DNA of 57,349 bases from Streptococcus moroccensis (GCF_030812835.1 NZ_JAUSTM010000015.1:1-57349); one strand, 5' to 3'. Shown: positions 7,790 to 17,778, counted from the stretch's first letter. Numbers and translations: made by a program. Notes: generated by a model not told the origin, from the sequence alone.

Positions 7790-9163
7790 TTGGCGAGTTC
7801 AAATGTTGATCAAAATAGAAACGCGACATCAAGTTGGAGTGGTTATATTCATCAAGGAAAAGTTGGTTTTTTAGTAGCATTAAGGCAACTACGACAGTGT
7901 ATTAAAGATAATGTAAATTATGAGGAGTATAGTATACGGTATGAGAATGCTGAGGACTTTGACATCATTGGCAATGATGGGCAAGTATTATCGAGGCATC
8001 AAGTGAAAGCATATATTAATGGAAATGGGAGAGAAGATTACTCAGATTTATTTAATATACAAAAGAGGAAGTTTGAAGATGGAAAGGAAAAAATAGATAC
8101 AAAGGGGTTTCAAATACACTCCTTTGATGGACAGGGAAAAATAAAATCTGTTGATGTTCGTACTGATTCTAGATATGTACATGTCATTGTGGATGTGATT
8201 GATTTCAAATTATCTCGATATGAATATTTAAAAAAAGATGGTCGCAGAAAAAACTATACTGATAATAATTCCTGTATTCAATTATATCCATATGATAGAG
8301 AAAAAAACATTTGTTATTGCCCACTTTCACAAGACTATAGTAATGATAAGATTAGAGAATATTGTATAACTGAAATTAAAGAGATTTTAATATTAGAAAA
8401 GTCTTTGTTAAAAGAAAATGAATCCCATTTACAACAGGTATATCTAAGATATATTGGAGCATTATTAGACCATAGTATTGGAGCAGCACATAACGAATCA
8501 GGATTCCCAAAAATCTCTCTAAAAGAGATTTTTGCCATTATTGAAGAGGAAGCACCTAAAGATGAAGTATATGAAATGAAAAATACTTTAATCTATAGTT
8601 GGGAGAAATATCATCGAGATTATGTAAGTGACATTTCTGATGATGATTTTAAACTGATGGACAAAATAATCAATCAATTACTGTCTATGTCTAAAGAAGA
8701 GTTTTGTGAGTTTGTAAGAATGGTTTTACCTCATGAAAAGTCTGATGAAGATTTTTTTAAAATATTTAATATAACTCTCTTAGAACGAATATTCTATTCG
8801 TTGATAAAAGATGTTCGAAAATTCTCGTTTAAACATTACAGTTTCTTAGATGAAGTAAAAAAAAGTTATAGATTCTCCTTAATCGATATTGAGGAGTCCC
8901 CTGGTCGTATTGCAACAGTAATTAAAAATATTATTGATAACTCAGAATTTTTAAAAGCTACTTTTAATCATGATTTTCTTATTAATAGGGATATAGATGG
9001 TTTTCCGATTGGAATAAGAATAGATGAATTTGATAGTATGTCAGATAATAGATATAAAGATGAATGGAATACAGGAGTACAACATAATATTTTTAAACCT
9101 AATATGGAATTCATTGGTATTAAGAAGGCAAAAGAAAAGAATTTGAGTGTGCAGGAGGACTAA
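7790..9163 (+). CDS. Cap4/DUF4297-like nuclease effector of a three-component SMC defence system
   Basis: 457 residues, TTG start after AAGGGAGA. The N-terminus has the pattern ATSSWSGYIHQGKVG (about 12-26), then YENAEDFDII (about 51-60) and RHQVKAY (about 69-75). This matches the G-x-x-Q / E-D-x-D / Q-x-K layout of Cap4-type PD-(D/E)xK nuclease domains used as effectors in Lamassu and ABC-3C systems. The rest is helical and probably holds the domain that docks on the ATPase complex. It is in one operon with the next two genes (2-base gap). Expected role: DNA cleavage when the SMC sensor detects foreign DNA. An ABC-3C effector without nuclease activity is the alternative. Confidence 0.7.
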   Translation: MASSNVDQNRNATSSWSGYIHQGKVGFLVALRQLRQCIKDNVNYEEYSIRYENAEDFDIIGNDGQVLSRHQVKAYINGNGREDYSDLFNIQKRKFEDGKEKIDTKGFQIHSFDGQGKIKSVDVRTDSRYVHVIVDVIDFKLSRYEYLKKDGRRKNYTDNNSCIQLYPYDREKNICYCPLSQDYSNDKIREYCITEIKEILILEKSLLKENESHLQQVYLRYIGALLDHSIGAAHNESGFPKISLKEIFAIIEEEAPKDEVYEMKNTLIYSWEKYHRDYVSDISDDDFKLMDKIINQLLSMSKEEFCEFVRMVLPHEKSDEDFFKIFNITLLERIFYSLIKDVRKFSFKHYSFLDEVKKSYRFSLIDIEESPGRIATVIKNIIDNSEFLKATFNHDFLINRDIDGFPIGIRIDEFDSMSDNRYKDEWNTGVQHNIFKPNMEFIGIKKAKEKNLSVQED

Positions 9164-9165
9164 TT

Positions 9166-9861
9166 ATGAGAGACATCGTTATAGAATTTTTACAAAATAA
9201 TCATTTTAACCAGTTGGATACAGATTTTGATTTCTATACTAACTCGCAAAACTCAGAGTATTTTATAGTTAGTCAATATAGTCAAGAAGAGCTGTATAAT
9301 TTTTTTGATGATGGTAAGACTTCACAAGTAATAAAAGAGTTTGAAAGACTGTCTGTGAAATCAGAACACGAGAATATTAAGAAAAATACCTCTCTGTTTA
9401 TTTTGGTAAAAGTTGATGATTTGAAAGGAGCATTTGAAGATGAAAAAATACAAAAATCAATATTATTGATAGAAGAGGACTATTACTATTTTAGAAAGTT
9501 CGTTTTATTATACACTCAAAATGGGTTATCGGATTTACGAGACAAAGCCACTAATGAAGCACTCTATAATTATTTAGAATCTCATATTGATGATTTTGAA
9601 AAAGATATGTTTTTTAATGAATCGTATTTTATGGCGATGGAAATTGGAGTCAAATTACCGTTTTTTACGCTTCCTAAAAGAAATGATATTTATCAAAGTA
9701 TAGAAAATCAGTATCATGATAATAAGGATGAACTAGATGATAGATTATTGGATTTTTATAGTAAAGTTACTGATGAGAACTTATCAGAATCACTAAAAGA
9801 TATTTCTCTTGATGATGAAAATATTTCTGAATTACGAAAAATAGGGGAATTATTACCATGA
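9166..9861 (+). CDS. Middle component of the SMC defence system (LmuC / ABC-3C MC-like)
   Basis: 231 residues, acidic, mostly helical, no catalytic motif visible. Size and position between effector and SMC ATPase match the middle component of ABC-three-component systems (LmuC in Lamassu). It starts 2 bases after the effector gene and its stop overlaps the ATPase start by 4 bases (ATGA), so the three are translationally coupled. Assigned mainly from context. Confidence 0.6.
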   Translation: MRDIVIEFLQNNHFNQLDTDFDFYTNSQNSEYFIVSQYSQEELYNFFDDGKTSQVIKEFERLSVKSEHENIKKNTSLFILVKVDDLKGAFEDEKIQKSILLIEEDYYYFRKFVLLYTQNGLSDLRDKATNEALYNYLESHIDDFEKDMFFNESYFMAMEIGVKLPFFTLPKRNDIYQSIENQYHDNKDELDDRLLDFYSKVTDENLSESLKDISLDDENISELRKIGELLP

Positions 9862-12506
9862 GAATCAAAAAAATCATAATAAAAAACTTTAAAAATATAA
9901 AGGAAACTAGAATTATTGATTTTCAAGAGAATGTAACTTTGTTTGTTGGACCAAATGGATTTGGAAAAACTACAATTTTTGATGCCATTGAGTTATCATT
10001 AACTGGGAGAATCCGTCGAATTGAAGAGTCCGATTATAGCGATGGCAGAAGTAGTTTTAGCACTCCTTATTTTCAAAATAATCCTGAGGAAGATACATTC
10101 ATTGAGCTAATGTTGACAAATGATGAAGGTAGTTCTTTGATAGTAACTAGCCTTTATAAGAGTTCTATGAATTCTGAAGGCAGCAATGTGCCAAAGTTTT
10201 CGTTTTCTAAATTCAAAAGAAGATTTCGGTTTGATTCAGAAATCTCAGTTCAACCGATTGAAGATTTTGATGGTTTAGATGAAAATGATATACAAAAAGA
10301 AATTAGGCAATTTTTAGGATATGAATCAGAAGTTTATAGCCTAGGTGATATTTTCGATTTATTTCATTATATTCAACAAGATGAAACAGCTTATTATTTG
10401 AAGCAAAAGGAGAAAGATAGAAAGGAACAATTGAATTTTCTATTAAATATTGGAAACTATGTTAATAGAAAAAATCGATTAGCTGAACTAAGAAAAACTC
10501 TACTGTCTAGTAAAAACGAGCTGGAAAAGAAAAAAAACGTGTTAAAAAATCTCTCTATAGGAAATGAGGTTATTTATAATGAGCTGCCCCTTAGAGCAGA
10601 TTCTGACTTTGCTTTTAACAATGAGTCGATTGTTTTTGATGATGAATTGTCAAATGAAAGTTTAAATATATATCTATCAGAAATTGCTAAATTACAAGAA
10701 TTTCGAAATTCATTCTCTCCAAAGGATTACTTCCTCAGAAGACAAAGTGAGCAGTTTGCGAGAGAGGTACTGGATGATAAGGATTTTATTATCTACTTAA
10801 TAGTTAGAGAAATTCTTGAAAATCAGGAGAATATAGAGTATATTGAACAAAATCATACTTTAATTTCAAATGATAAAAATTATTCCTATTTTTTACTTAA
10901 AAATTATATCGGACAACTAGAGTCATTGGAAAATGACAGTAAAATGTTTAAACGTGGAAAAATTCTAGAGAGTCTGCTTGATGTAGAAATTGATAAACTT
11001 AATATAGAGTCAATTGAGAATTCTTTAAATAGCTTTGCAGGTTGGGAATTTGGCCAAGTATGGTTTGAAAGGTTTGATTCCAAGTTAACAAATTACAAGA
11101 TTAAAAAAGAGCAGTTGGATGATGGAACAGATTCGATTAACAAGCTACTCGAGATAAGAAGTCGTCTAAAAGAACATAGTGATAATAACCATTCAGAATG
11201 TATATTTTGTGGTTATGATTGGATTGAAAGCAAGAATTTACTGCTTGCTTATGAAGAAACAACGAATCAACTACGTAAAAATTTGACTAATTTTGAAATA
11301 GAAGTTTTAAATTTGGTTGAAGAATTAAATAGATTAAAAATAGAGTTACAAAATCAGATTCAAATTGAGCAAGAGAGACTCTTTGTTCTTCCTGATGAAT
11401 TTTTGGCGGTGATACGATCCATAGGTAATTATAATTTTCCTGAGTCTTTTAGCAACTTAGTTGTAATGAACTCAGAGATTACGCCTATGTCAGTTGATAA
11501 AAGTGCTTCGCTACAAAAGTTTGAGATTTTGAAAAAAGAGTTAATAAGTTCATTGCAAGAAAAACTGTTGATTCCAAATGAAGTCTATGGTACTTTCCTT
11601 AGAGTTGTAAATAAGAGAGTAGATTTTGAAACGCTTTTAGAAAAATATTCAGTTTTAGAGAGAGAATCTATAAAGGAATTTCAAATTTCGTTTGAAAATC
11701 TACCAACTAACTTGCATAAATTTCAAGAGAATGGTGGGAAACTTTCAGCATTTTTGGATGAACTTAGATCACAAATAGTATTTGACTATTCTAAAAGTTT
11801 AGATTCACAAAATCTATTTGATAAATACTATGCATCTAATGAAAAAACTTTTGAGGACTGTACTATAGAAAGGATCATTCAAAAACGAGAGTATATTATT
11901 AACCAGTTTGAATTACAAAGGTTGACGATGTTTAACCAAATTGATAATCGCCTTCAAATAATCGGACGAACAATTACTTATCTTCATCAGCGTGTTAGGG
12001 AATTAAATAATAATATAAAATCTTACCAAGAGCAGATGATTCAAAAGTTAAAGCTTCCTTTTTATATGTACACTGCTAAAATTTTACAAAATTACCAACA
12101 AGGAATGGGAGTTCTACTAACTACTCAAAATAATTCTAATATCAGGCTTATAGCAAATAGTAATAGTGAGCAGGATGTGATGTATCAATTGAGTTCTGGA
12201 CAAGTAGCTGTTATTTCATTTGCTTTCACTTTGGCACTAAATACAACATTTAAGATTTCAAAAGAATTCAAATTTTTATCAATTGATGATCCGATTCAAG
12301 ATATGGATTCTATGAATGTATATGCTTTGATTGATTTGATAAGGCATTCATTATCAGATTATCAAATTATTATGTCCACACATAGTGATGGTAGTGCTAT
12401 GTTTATCAAATATAAATTTGAATTATTTTCAGATTCTGAAATATCAAATGTAGGACTAAAAAATATAAAGAATATTTTATTATTAGATGATGAAGTTAGC
12501 GATTAA
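9858..12506 (+). CDS. SMC/Rad50-like ATPase of a Lamassu / ABC-3C defence system
   Basis: 882 residues. N-terminal AAA lobe with Walker A GPNGFGKTT (31-39). Long coiled-coil arms with a central C448-x-x-C451 pair (SECIFCGYDW), as in Rad50 zinc hooks. C-terminal lobe with signature QLSSGQVAVISFAF (about 777-790), Walker B FLSIDDPIQDMD (about 806-817) and a switch His in IIMSTHSDG. The length is in the range of LmuB-type proteins. It is thought to sense DNA ends or replicating foreign DNA and release the nuclease effector. All ATPase motifs are intact. A terminator follows. Confidence 0.82.
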   Translation: MRIKKIIIKNFKNIKETRIIDFQENVTLFVGPNGFGKTTIFDAIELSLTGRIRRIEESDYSDGRSSFSTPYFQNNPEEDTFIELMLTNDEGSSLIVTSLYKSSMNSEGSNVPKFSFSKFKRRFRFDSEISVQPIEDFDGLDENDIQKEIRQFLGYESEVYSLGDIFDLFHYIQQDETAYYLKQKEKDRKEQLNFLLNIGNYVNRKNRLAELRKTLLSSKNELEKKKNVLKNLSIGNEVIYNELPLRADSDFAFNNESIVFDDELSNESLNIYLSEIAKLQEFRNSFSPKDYFLRRQSEQFAREVLDDKDFIIYLIVREILENQENIEYIEQNHTLISNDKNYSYFLLKNYIGQLESLENDSKMFKRGKILESLLDVEIDKLNIESIENSLNSFAGWEFGQVWFERFDSKLTNYKIKKEQLDDGTDSINKLLEIRSRLKEHSDNNHSECIFCGYDWIESKNLLLAYEETTNQLRKNLTNFEIEVLNLVEELNRLKIELQNQIQIEQERLFVLPDEFLAVIRSIGNYNFPESFSNLVVMNSEITPMSVDKSASLQKFEILKKELISSLQEKLLIPNEVYGTFLRVVNKRVDFETLLEKYSVLERESIKEFQISFENLPTNLHKFQENGGKLSAFLDELRSQIVFDYSKSLDSQNLFDKYYASNEKTFEDCTIERIIQKREYIINQFELQRLTMFNQIDNRLQIIGRTITYLHQRVRELNNNIKSYQEQMIQKLKLPFYMYTAKILQNYQQGMGVLLTTQNNSNIRLIANSNSEQDVMYQLSSGQVAVISFAFTLALNTTFKISKEFKFLSIDDPIQDMDSMNVYALIDLIRHSLSDYQIIMSTHSDGSAMFIKYKFELFSDSEISNVGLKNIKNILLLDDEVSD

Positions 12507-12567
12507 TAGACAGTGACTTGTTCTATTTATTACTAATGAAGTATTGGAATCATTATCATATATATAG

Positions 12568-12594
12568 AAAAAGAGAGCCCAGGCTCTCTTTTTT
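12568..12594 (+). terminator. Terminator of the defence operon
   Basis: AAAAAGAGAGC pairs with GCTCTCTTTTT around a 4-base loop and continues into a T run. Confidence 0.85.
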
Positions 12595-12607
12595 CTTACC
12601 TGCTATA

Positions 12608-12800
12608 GTAATGTGATAACTTTTCCAAATCATCCCTGCTATCCTAATATCATTCCCAAGAAAATCAAGTCTTGATTTTCTACTGGGGGTTTGGGGGCGA
12701 AGCCACCAAGTTATCTTATCGTTGGCTGTCAAAACTGGAAGGTTTTTGTCGGCTGGCGATATGATTTTTTGGGTATTGTGACCACAATGCCTGAGCTCGC
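12608..12800 (+). other. oriT-like region (copy 1)
   Basis: Non-coding stretch upstream of relaxosome genes. It contains GTGATAACTTTTCCAA, the hairpin GAAAATCAAG/CTTGATTTTC, and the G-rich block GGGGGTTTGGGGGCGAAGCC. A closely related block lies at 54342-54545, also just upstream of a relaxosome accessory gene. Conserved non-coding sequence next to mobilisation genes with a hairpin and an asymmetric G-rich tract is what an origin of transfer looks like. The nick site cannot be placed from sequence alone. Confidence 0.55.
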
Positions 12801-12900
12801 AAAGACCGAACAAGAAGAGAGTGAGGTATTTAGGAAGCGTACTGACAATGTGAGGCAGCCTGACATTGTCAGACAAGTATAATGTTGAAAGGATAGTAGG

Positions 12901-13260
12901 ATGGGACAAGAAATTAAGTTGATTCGTAAGCAATTTAGAATCACGAGACAAGAAGAAAAACAGATAAAAGAAATGATGAGGGAACAAAAACTGGATAGTT
13001 TCTCAGAATTTCTTCGTCAAAATTTGTTGAAAAAGAATTATCAGGATAGAATTTTTGAAAGTTGGTTCTCCCTTTGGCAATCTCAAAAGTTTGAGCAGAT
13101 TAGTCGAGATGTGTATGAAGTTTTGATTATTGCAAGAGAAAATCACCAAGTGACTCAAGAACACGTTTCAATCTTATTGAGCTGCGTTCAAGAATTGATA
13201 GCGGAAGTCAATCAAGTACAACCACTCAGTCATGAGTTTCGTGAAAAATACATGAGATAG
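12901..13260 (+). CDS. Relaxosome accessory protein (SAG1252-like)
   Basis: 119 residues. The N-terminus looks like a ribbon-helix-helix DNA-binding segment (FRITRQEEKQIKEMMREQKL, then DSFSEFLRQNLL), followed by a helical domain ending PLSHEFREKYMR. A close relative is encoded at 54623-54982. Such proteins bind oriT with the relaxase. Position directly before mobC and the relaxase supports this. I recall the SAG1252 accessory family name from streptococcal ICE annotations, not from a search. Confidence 0.7.
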   Translation: MGQEIKLIRKQFRITRQEEKQIKEMMREQKLDSFSEFLRQNLLKKNYQDRIFESWFSLWQSQKFEQISRDVYEVLIIARENHQVTQEHVSILLSCVQELIAEVNQVQPLSHEFREKYMR

Positions 13261-13269
13261 GAGGCTACT

Positions 13270-13635
13270 ATGGTTTATCGATATCGCACTAATCTCAAAA
13301 AAGTATTTTTAACAGATTCAGAGTTACATCAATTGAATGAACGAATTGCTAAGAGTCATTGTCAAAATTTTTCAGTCTATGCCAGAAAAGTGTTGCTGAA
13401 TCCCAATATGTCATTTATCACCATTAACACGGATACCTATGACCAGTTAGTATTTGAATTGAGACGGATTGGAAATAACATTAATCAAATTGCGCGTGCC
13501 ATCAATCAAAGCCATCTGATTTCTCAGGAACAGTTACAAGAATTGAGTAAGGGAGTTAGTGAGTTGATTACTGGAGTAGGGAAAGAATTTCAAGTGGAAG
13601 TGAAAAGACTGAGGGAGTTTCATGGTAGTCACTAA
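13270..13635 (+). CDS. mobC: MobC-like mobilisation relaxosome protein
   Basis: 121 residues with the typical MobC features: an N-terminal ribbon-helix-helix-like segment and a C-terminal block with LVFELRRIGNNINQIARAIN (about 58-77). It binds oriT and helps strand separation for the relaxase. The ribosome site is AGGAGG. Its 3' end overlaps the relaxase gene by 14 bases, indicating translational coupling. Confidence 0.85.
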   Translation: MVYRYRTNLKKVFLTDSELHQLNERIAKSHCQNFSVYARKVLLNPNMSFITINTDTYDQLVFELRRIGNNINQIARAINQSHLISQEQLQELSKGVSELITGVGKEFQVEVKRLREFHGSH

Positions 13636-15487
13636 ACACTTTGCAACGCACGGAAAAAAATACCGTAGGCGTCTGATTAAGTATATCCTCAATCCCGATA
13701 AAACGGACAATTTGAAATTGGTATCTGATTTTGGCATGAGCAATTACTTAGACTTTCCTAGCTATGAAGAAATGGTAGAAATGTACAATGTCAACTTTAC
13801 CAATAACGACAAGTTGTACGAATCCAGAAATGACCGACAAGAAAAACACCAACAAAATATTCATGCCCATCACCTCATCCAATCATTTTCTCCAGAGGAT
13901 AATCTGACACCTGAAGAAATTAACCGCATTGGTTATGAGACCATGATGGAATTAACAGGAGGCCGTTTTCGTTTTATCGTGGCAACTCATACAGACAAAC
14001 ATCATGTTCATAATCACATCCTAATCAACGCCATTGATCGTAATTCAGATAAAAAGTTGATATGGAATTATGCCTTGGAACGAAACCTTCGTATGATTTC
14101 AGACCGTATTTCTAAAATGGCAGGGGCAAAAATTATCGAGAAGCGTTACTCGTATCGTGACTATCAAAAATATAGGCAGTCTAGTCATAAATTTGAATTA
14201 AAGCAACGTCTGTATTTTTTGATGCAACAGTCAAAGTCTTTTGATGATTTTTTAGAAAAAGCAGTGCAGTTACATGTTTATATTGATTTTAGTCAGAAGC
14301 ATAGTCGATTCATGATGACGGATAGAGCAATGACAAAACCAATTCGAGGACGCCAACTCAGCAAACGAGATTTATATGATAAAGACTTTTTCCGTACACA
14401 TTTTGCCAAGCAAGAGATTGAAAGTCGATTAGAATTTCTGTTGAACTGTGTTAATTCCTTAGAGGAGCTACTATTAAAAGCAAAAGAATTGAATCTAACC
14501 ATTGACTTAAAACAAAAAAATGTAACTTTTATACTAGAAGAAGATACTCAAAAGATAAGTTTGGGTCATAAAAAAATAAGTGACAAGAAATTATATGATG
14601 TTAATTTTTTTCAAGATTACTTTAAAAATAAGGAGGTCGGTGATTCAGAAGGATTAGAAAATTTACAGGAACAGTACCATGCTTTTCAAGAAGAACGAGA
14701 TAAGGATAAGGTATCCACTGAAGAGATTGAAGAAGCCTTTGAGACATTTAAGGAAAAACGAGATGCCGTTCATGAATTTGAAGTGGAACTTGCAGGACAC
14801 CAAATAGAGAAGCTAGCTGATAAGGGTGTCTATATCAAGGTGTCTTTCGGTGTCAAACAGAGCGGTCTTATTTTCATTCCCAACTATCAATTAGATATTC
14901 TTGAAGAAGAGAATCAGACAAAATATAAAGTCTATATCCGTGAGACAACCTCATATTTTGTCTATAACAAGGAACATTCGGATAAGAATCAGTATATTAA
15001 AGGGCGAACCTTGATTAGACAGCTAACCAACGATAGTCGAGCAATACCATACAGACGACCGACTGTTGAAAGACTTCAAGAAAAGATTACTGAGATTAAC
15101 CTCTTGATTGAGTTAACAGAGATAGACAAAAAATACCAGGACATCAAAGACGAACTGGTTGTAGAAATAGCAGAGCTAGACATCAAACTGACTCAAACAA
15201 ATGAAAAAATCGCCACCTTAAACAAGATGGCAGAAGTGCTTATCAATCTAAAGAGTGATGATTCGAATAGTCGAAAATTAGCAAGGTATGACTTTTCAGA
15301 ACTGAATTTAACAGAATCAACTTCATTAGAACATGTGAGTGAAGAAATATGGAGATTACAAGAGAAATTAGATCGTTATCTCGATGAGTATGAATCATTA
15401 GTTAGAAAATTGGAAACATTTGCGAAAATTTTTAATAACAACAAGAATATTTACCAAAAATTTCAAGAAAATGTCTCTGTTGAATAA
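13622..15487 (+). CDS. MOBP-type conjugative relaxase (SAG1250-like)
   Basis: 621 residues. The N-terminal relaxase domain shows the metal-binding His cluster in THTDKHHVHNHILIN (about 122-136), and Tyr residues near the N-terminus (KKYRRRLIKYILN) are candidates for the nicking Tyr. The C-terminal half is charged and coiled. It nicks oriT and leads the strand into the recipient. The gene is intact, but no integrase lies in the same cassette; the sequence after its stop (15509-15602) resembles DNA lying just before the DUF3173-integrase pair at 34145, where the integrase probably once followed. Confidence 0.87.
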   Translation: MVVTKHFATHGKKYRRRLIKYILNPDKTDNLKLVSDFGMSNYLDFPSYEEMVEMYNVNFTNNDKLYESRNDRQEKHQQNIHAHHLIQSFSPEDNLTPEEINRIGYETMMELTGGRFRFIVATHTDKHHVHNHILINAIDRNSDKKLIWNYALERNLRMISDRISKMAGAKIIEKRYSYRDYQKYRQSSHKFELKQRLYFLMQQSKSFDDFLEKAVQLHVYIDFSQKHSRFMMTDRAMTKPIRGRQLSKRDLYDKDFFRTHFAKQEIESRLEFLLNCVNSLEELLLKAKELNLTIDLKQKNVTFILEEDTQKISLGHKKISDKKLYDVNFFQDYFKNKEVGDSEGLENLQEQYHAFQEERDKDKVSTEEIEEAFETFKEKRDAVHEFEVELAGHQIEKLADKGVYIKVSFGVKQSGLIFIPNYQLDILEEENQTKYKVYIRETTSYFVYNKEHSDKNQYIKGRTLIRQLTNDSRAIPYRRPTVERLQEKITEINLLIELTEIDKKYQDIKDELVVEIAELDIKLTQTNEKIATLNKMAEVLINLKSDDSNSRKLARYDFSELNLTESTSLEHVSEEIWRLQEKLDRYLDEYESLVRKLETFAKIFNNNKNIYQKFQENVSVE

Positions 15488-15508
15488 ACAATTTTGTTAA
15501 TCAATCAG

Positions 15509-15602
15509 TGAGATATTTTGTGACGTTTGCAATTATTGTCGAATATAAAATAGAATGGTACTTTATCTGCCATGGCTACTAATAATTATCATGTTCTAGA
15601 GG
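15509..15602. repeat. Diverged copy of sequence at 33945-34040
   Basis: The stretch GTGAGATA...ATAAAATAGAATGGTAC...TATCTGCCATG...AATAA matches, with scattered differences, the stretch at 33945-34040 that precedes the DUF3173-integrase pair. It runs into the 3' end of the kinase gene. It marks the ancestral order relaxase, DUF3173, integrase and shows where the lantibiotic block joined. Confidence 0.6.
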
Positions 15603-16949
15603 TAAATTAATAATAACTTTAAAGAATTGATTCTCTTTACTTTCTACTTTAAAAGTTCCCTCATGAACTTCAATAATTTGTTTTGAGATTTTTAATCCCA
15701 TACCGTGTCGTCTAATTCCTGAGATGTCAAATTCTTCAATGATTTTATTACTATCATAAATTGATAATAGTTTATCATTTGCTATGCCGATGCCATCATC
15801 CTCAATTGTAATTATTAAAAATTCTTTATCTCTGTGTAGACTAATATTCACATTACAGCCCTCAGGATTATGGAGAATAGAGTTATAGATAATATTATGA
15901 ACTACACGTGAAATTAAGTTTTTTTCAATTGAGATTTTACTATTTTGAAGTTCATCATCAAATTCAAATGAAAAATTTATATTTTCCCAAACTTCTTGAT
16001 TTATTATTTGTATAATGATCTCCTTGAAGAATGGAATTATTTTGACTGATTCTAATTTCAGAGTGAACTGGCTATTAGTTAATCTGGCAAAAATATTTAA
16101 GTCATTTACAGTATTTTGAATATAATAACTCTCATTAAGTATGGAACGTAAACGTCTTAATTGATTTTTATCCACTGTATCAGATCTAATAAGAGAAGCA
16201 TTTGAAGTAATGACGGAAAGAGGGGTTTTTATATCATGTGCGATACCAGAAATCCAATTTTCTTTAAAAAGTTCACCTTCTTTTAGTTTTTTGTCAGCAA
16301 TATTTATAGCTTCCGTTAATTGTTTTAGCTCATCTTGAGTTGAAACAGAACCACTTAGCCCTTCTGGTAATTTTTTAATCGCTAAAACTAAAGGAGTAAT
16401 CTTACGTTGGACTAATCTAGTACTGTAGGTATAAATAATTAATAGATACAGACAATTCATTCCAAGTAGAAAAAAAGCTAAAATAAATAAGCCATGAAGG
16501 TCGGATTTTTCATAATAATCGAAAGGAAATCTAAAAACTCTATCTTTTGAAAATCCAAAAACAAGGATCTTATTATTAACAATTTGTACGAATACGGGGT
16601 AATCATTTAAATAATAACGTGTAAACTTAGCGACGTCAGCTAGGTTATATTGTGTCGGGACTTCACTTGGCTTTTTATAATCATAGATTTCCTCGCCACT
16701 ATCAGAGTCTAAAATCATAATCCATACCTCTTTAGAATTAGCTAATTTTTTCCCAAAGTTAGATAATTTGGCAGAATTAGAACTGATATCAAGTTGTTTG
16801 ACTAGATTATTCACTGTGTCCATCACATTAGTTTGATTTGCTTGACTAAAAACAAAAAATCCTAGAATAAAAACGTTTATTATGGACATGACTATGATTG
16901 AAACAATAAAACGTCTAATAAATTGTGTTATTACACGTAGTTTAAACAT
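15579..16949 (-). CDS. Lantibiotic-associated sensor histidine kinase (LanK-like)
   Basis: About 456 residues from the ATG at 16949, which has AGGAG 7 bases upstream; a TTG two codons earlier is less likely. Two membrane helices (about residues 14-36 and 160-184) bracket an outside sensor domain. The kinase core has the H-box FKENWISGIAHDIKTPLSVI, the N-box VVHNIIYNSILHN and glycine boxes EDDGIGI and RHGMGLKI. All are intact. It lies behind the response-regulator gene, divergent from the prepeptide gene, and probably senses the lantibiotic or a related signal. Confidence 0.88.
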   Translation of the reverse strand: MFKLRVITQFIRRFIVSIIVMSIINVFILGFFVFSQANQTNVMDTVNNLVKQLDISSNSAKLSNFGKKLANSKEVWIMILDSDSGEEIYDYKKPSEVPTQYNLADVAKFTRYYLNDYPVFVQIVNNKILVFGFSKDRVFRFPFDYYEKSDLHGLFILAFFLLGMNCLYLLIIYTYSTRLVQRKITPLVLAIKKLPEGLSGSVSTQDELKQLTEAINIADKKLKEGELFKENWISGIAHDIKTPLSVITSNASLIRSDTVDKNQLRRLRSILNESYYIQNTVNDLNIFARLTNSQFTLKLESVKIIPFFKEIIIQIINQEVWENINFSFEFDDELQNSKISIEKNLISRVVHNIIYNSILHNPEGCNVNISLHRDKEFLIITIEDDGIGIANDKLLSIYDSNKIIEEFDISGIRRHGMGLKISKQIIEVHEGTFKVESKENQFFKVIINLPLEHDNY

Positions 16950-16959
16950 GTACAAGCTC

Positions 16960-17658
16960 CTATACCATTAGTTTATAGCCGAGTCCTTTAACAGTAATTA
17001 AGTATTGTGGCTTTGAAGGGTTAAGTTCGATTTTTTCTCTGATATTTCTGATATGGACCATTAAAGACTTTTCATATCCAAAACTATCAATGCCCCATAC
17101 GGTATCACAAATCGCCTCTGTAGATACAATATAGTTTTTATTATCATATAATTTCCGAACGATTTGAATTTCTATTGGGGTTAAAGAAAGTTTTTCATTA
17201 TTTTTTTCAACAATAGCATTTCCTAAATTAATAATGCAATTATCTAATTTAATAATGTTACTGTCTTCTTTGTACGACCGACGGAGAAGAGAAATTATGC
17301 GATAAATGAGAATTTTAGGAAGGAAAGGCTTAGTCACGAAATCATCTCCTCCAGATTGTAACCCTTGAATTTCATCTTCAGGTTCATTTTTTGCTGTTAG
17401 AAAAAGAATTGGAATATCAGAATTTTTTCTTACGTATTTTGATAGTAAATATCCTTTCCCATCTGGAAGCATGACATCTAATATAATCAAATCAATAGAA
17501 TTATTAATAAAAGACTCTATTCCTTCACTGATGCTGTATGCACTATATATTTTTTTGAAACCAGAAACTGATAGTATCTCCCTTATTGAATTGTTTAACG
17601 CAATATCATCATCTACAACCAATATTTTTCTAGTTAAAAAAGGCGTTTCTATATCCAT
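16960..17658 (-). CDS. OmpR-family response regulator (LanR-like)
   Basis: 232 residues. Receiver domain with acidic pair D16-D17 and phospho-acceptor Asp61 in LIILDVMLPDG, conserved Lys in VTKPF, and a C-terminal winged helix (VSTEAICDTVWG, then HIRNIREKI, ending TVKGLGYKL). The ATG has AGGAGAG upstream. Divergent from the lantibiotic prepeptide, about 200 bases away; the likely target is the promoter in that gap. Confidence 0.9.
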   Translation of the reverse strand: MDIETPFLTRKILVVDDDIALNNSIREILSVSGFKKIYSAYSISEGIESFINNSIDLIILDVMLPDGKGYLLSKYVRKNSDIPILFLTAKNEPEDEIQGLQSGGDDFVTKPFLPKILIYRIISLLRRSYKEDSNIIKLDNCIINLGNAIVEKNNEKLSLTPIEIQIVRKLYDNKNYIVSTEAICDTVWGIDSFGYEKSLMVHIRNIREKIELNPSKPQYLITVKGLGYKLMV

Positions 17659-17778
17659 AAGCTCTCCTAGTAAAATAATTTGAATTTTCCATATCTATAT
17701 TTATAGTATATCAAAAATTTCAAGTAAAAAGTAAGTCCACTAAAATCTTTAGGATTTCTTAAAGTGAATTTTAATATT

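Noticed and set aside
12556..12987. 143-residue minus-strand ORF across the oriT-like block
   Set aside because: It overlaps the hairpins of the oriT-like region and the accessory gene, has no good start site, and a similar shadow occurs at 54438-54731 only because the DNA is repeated.
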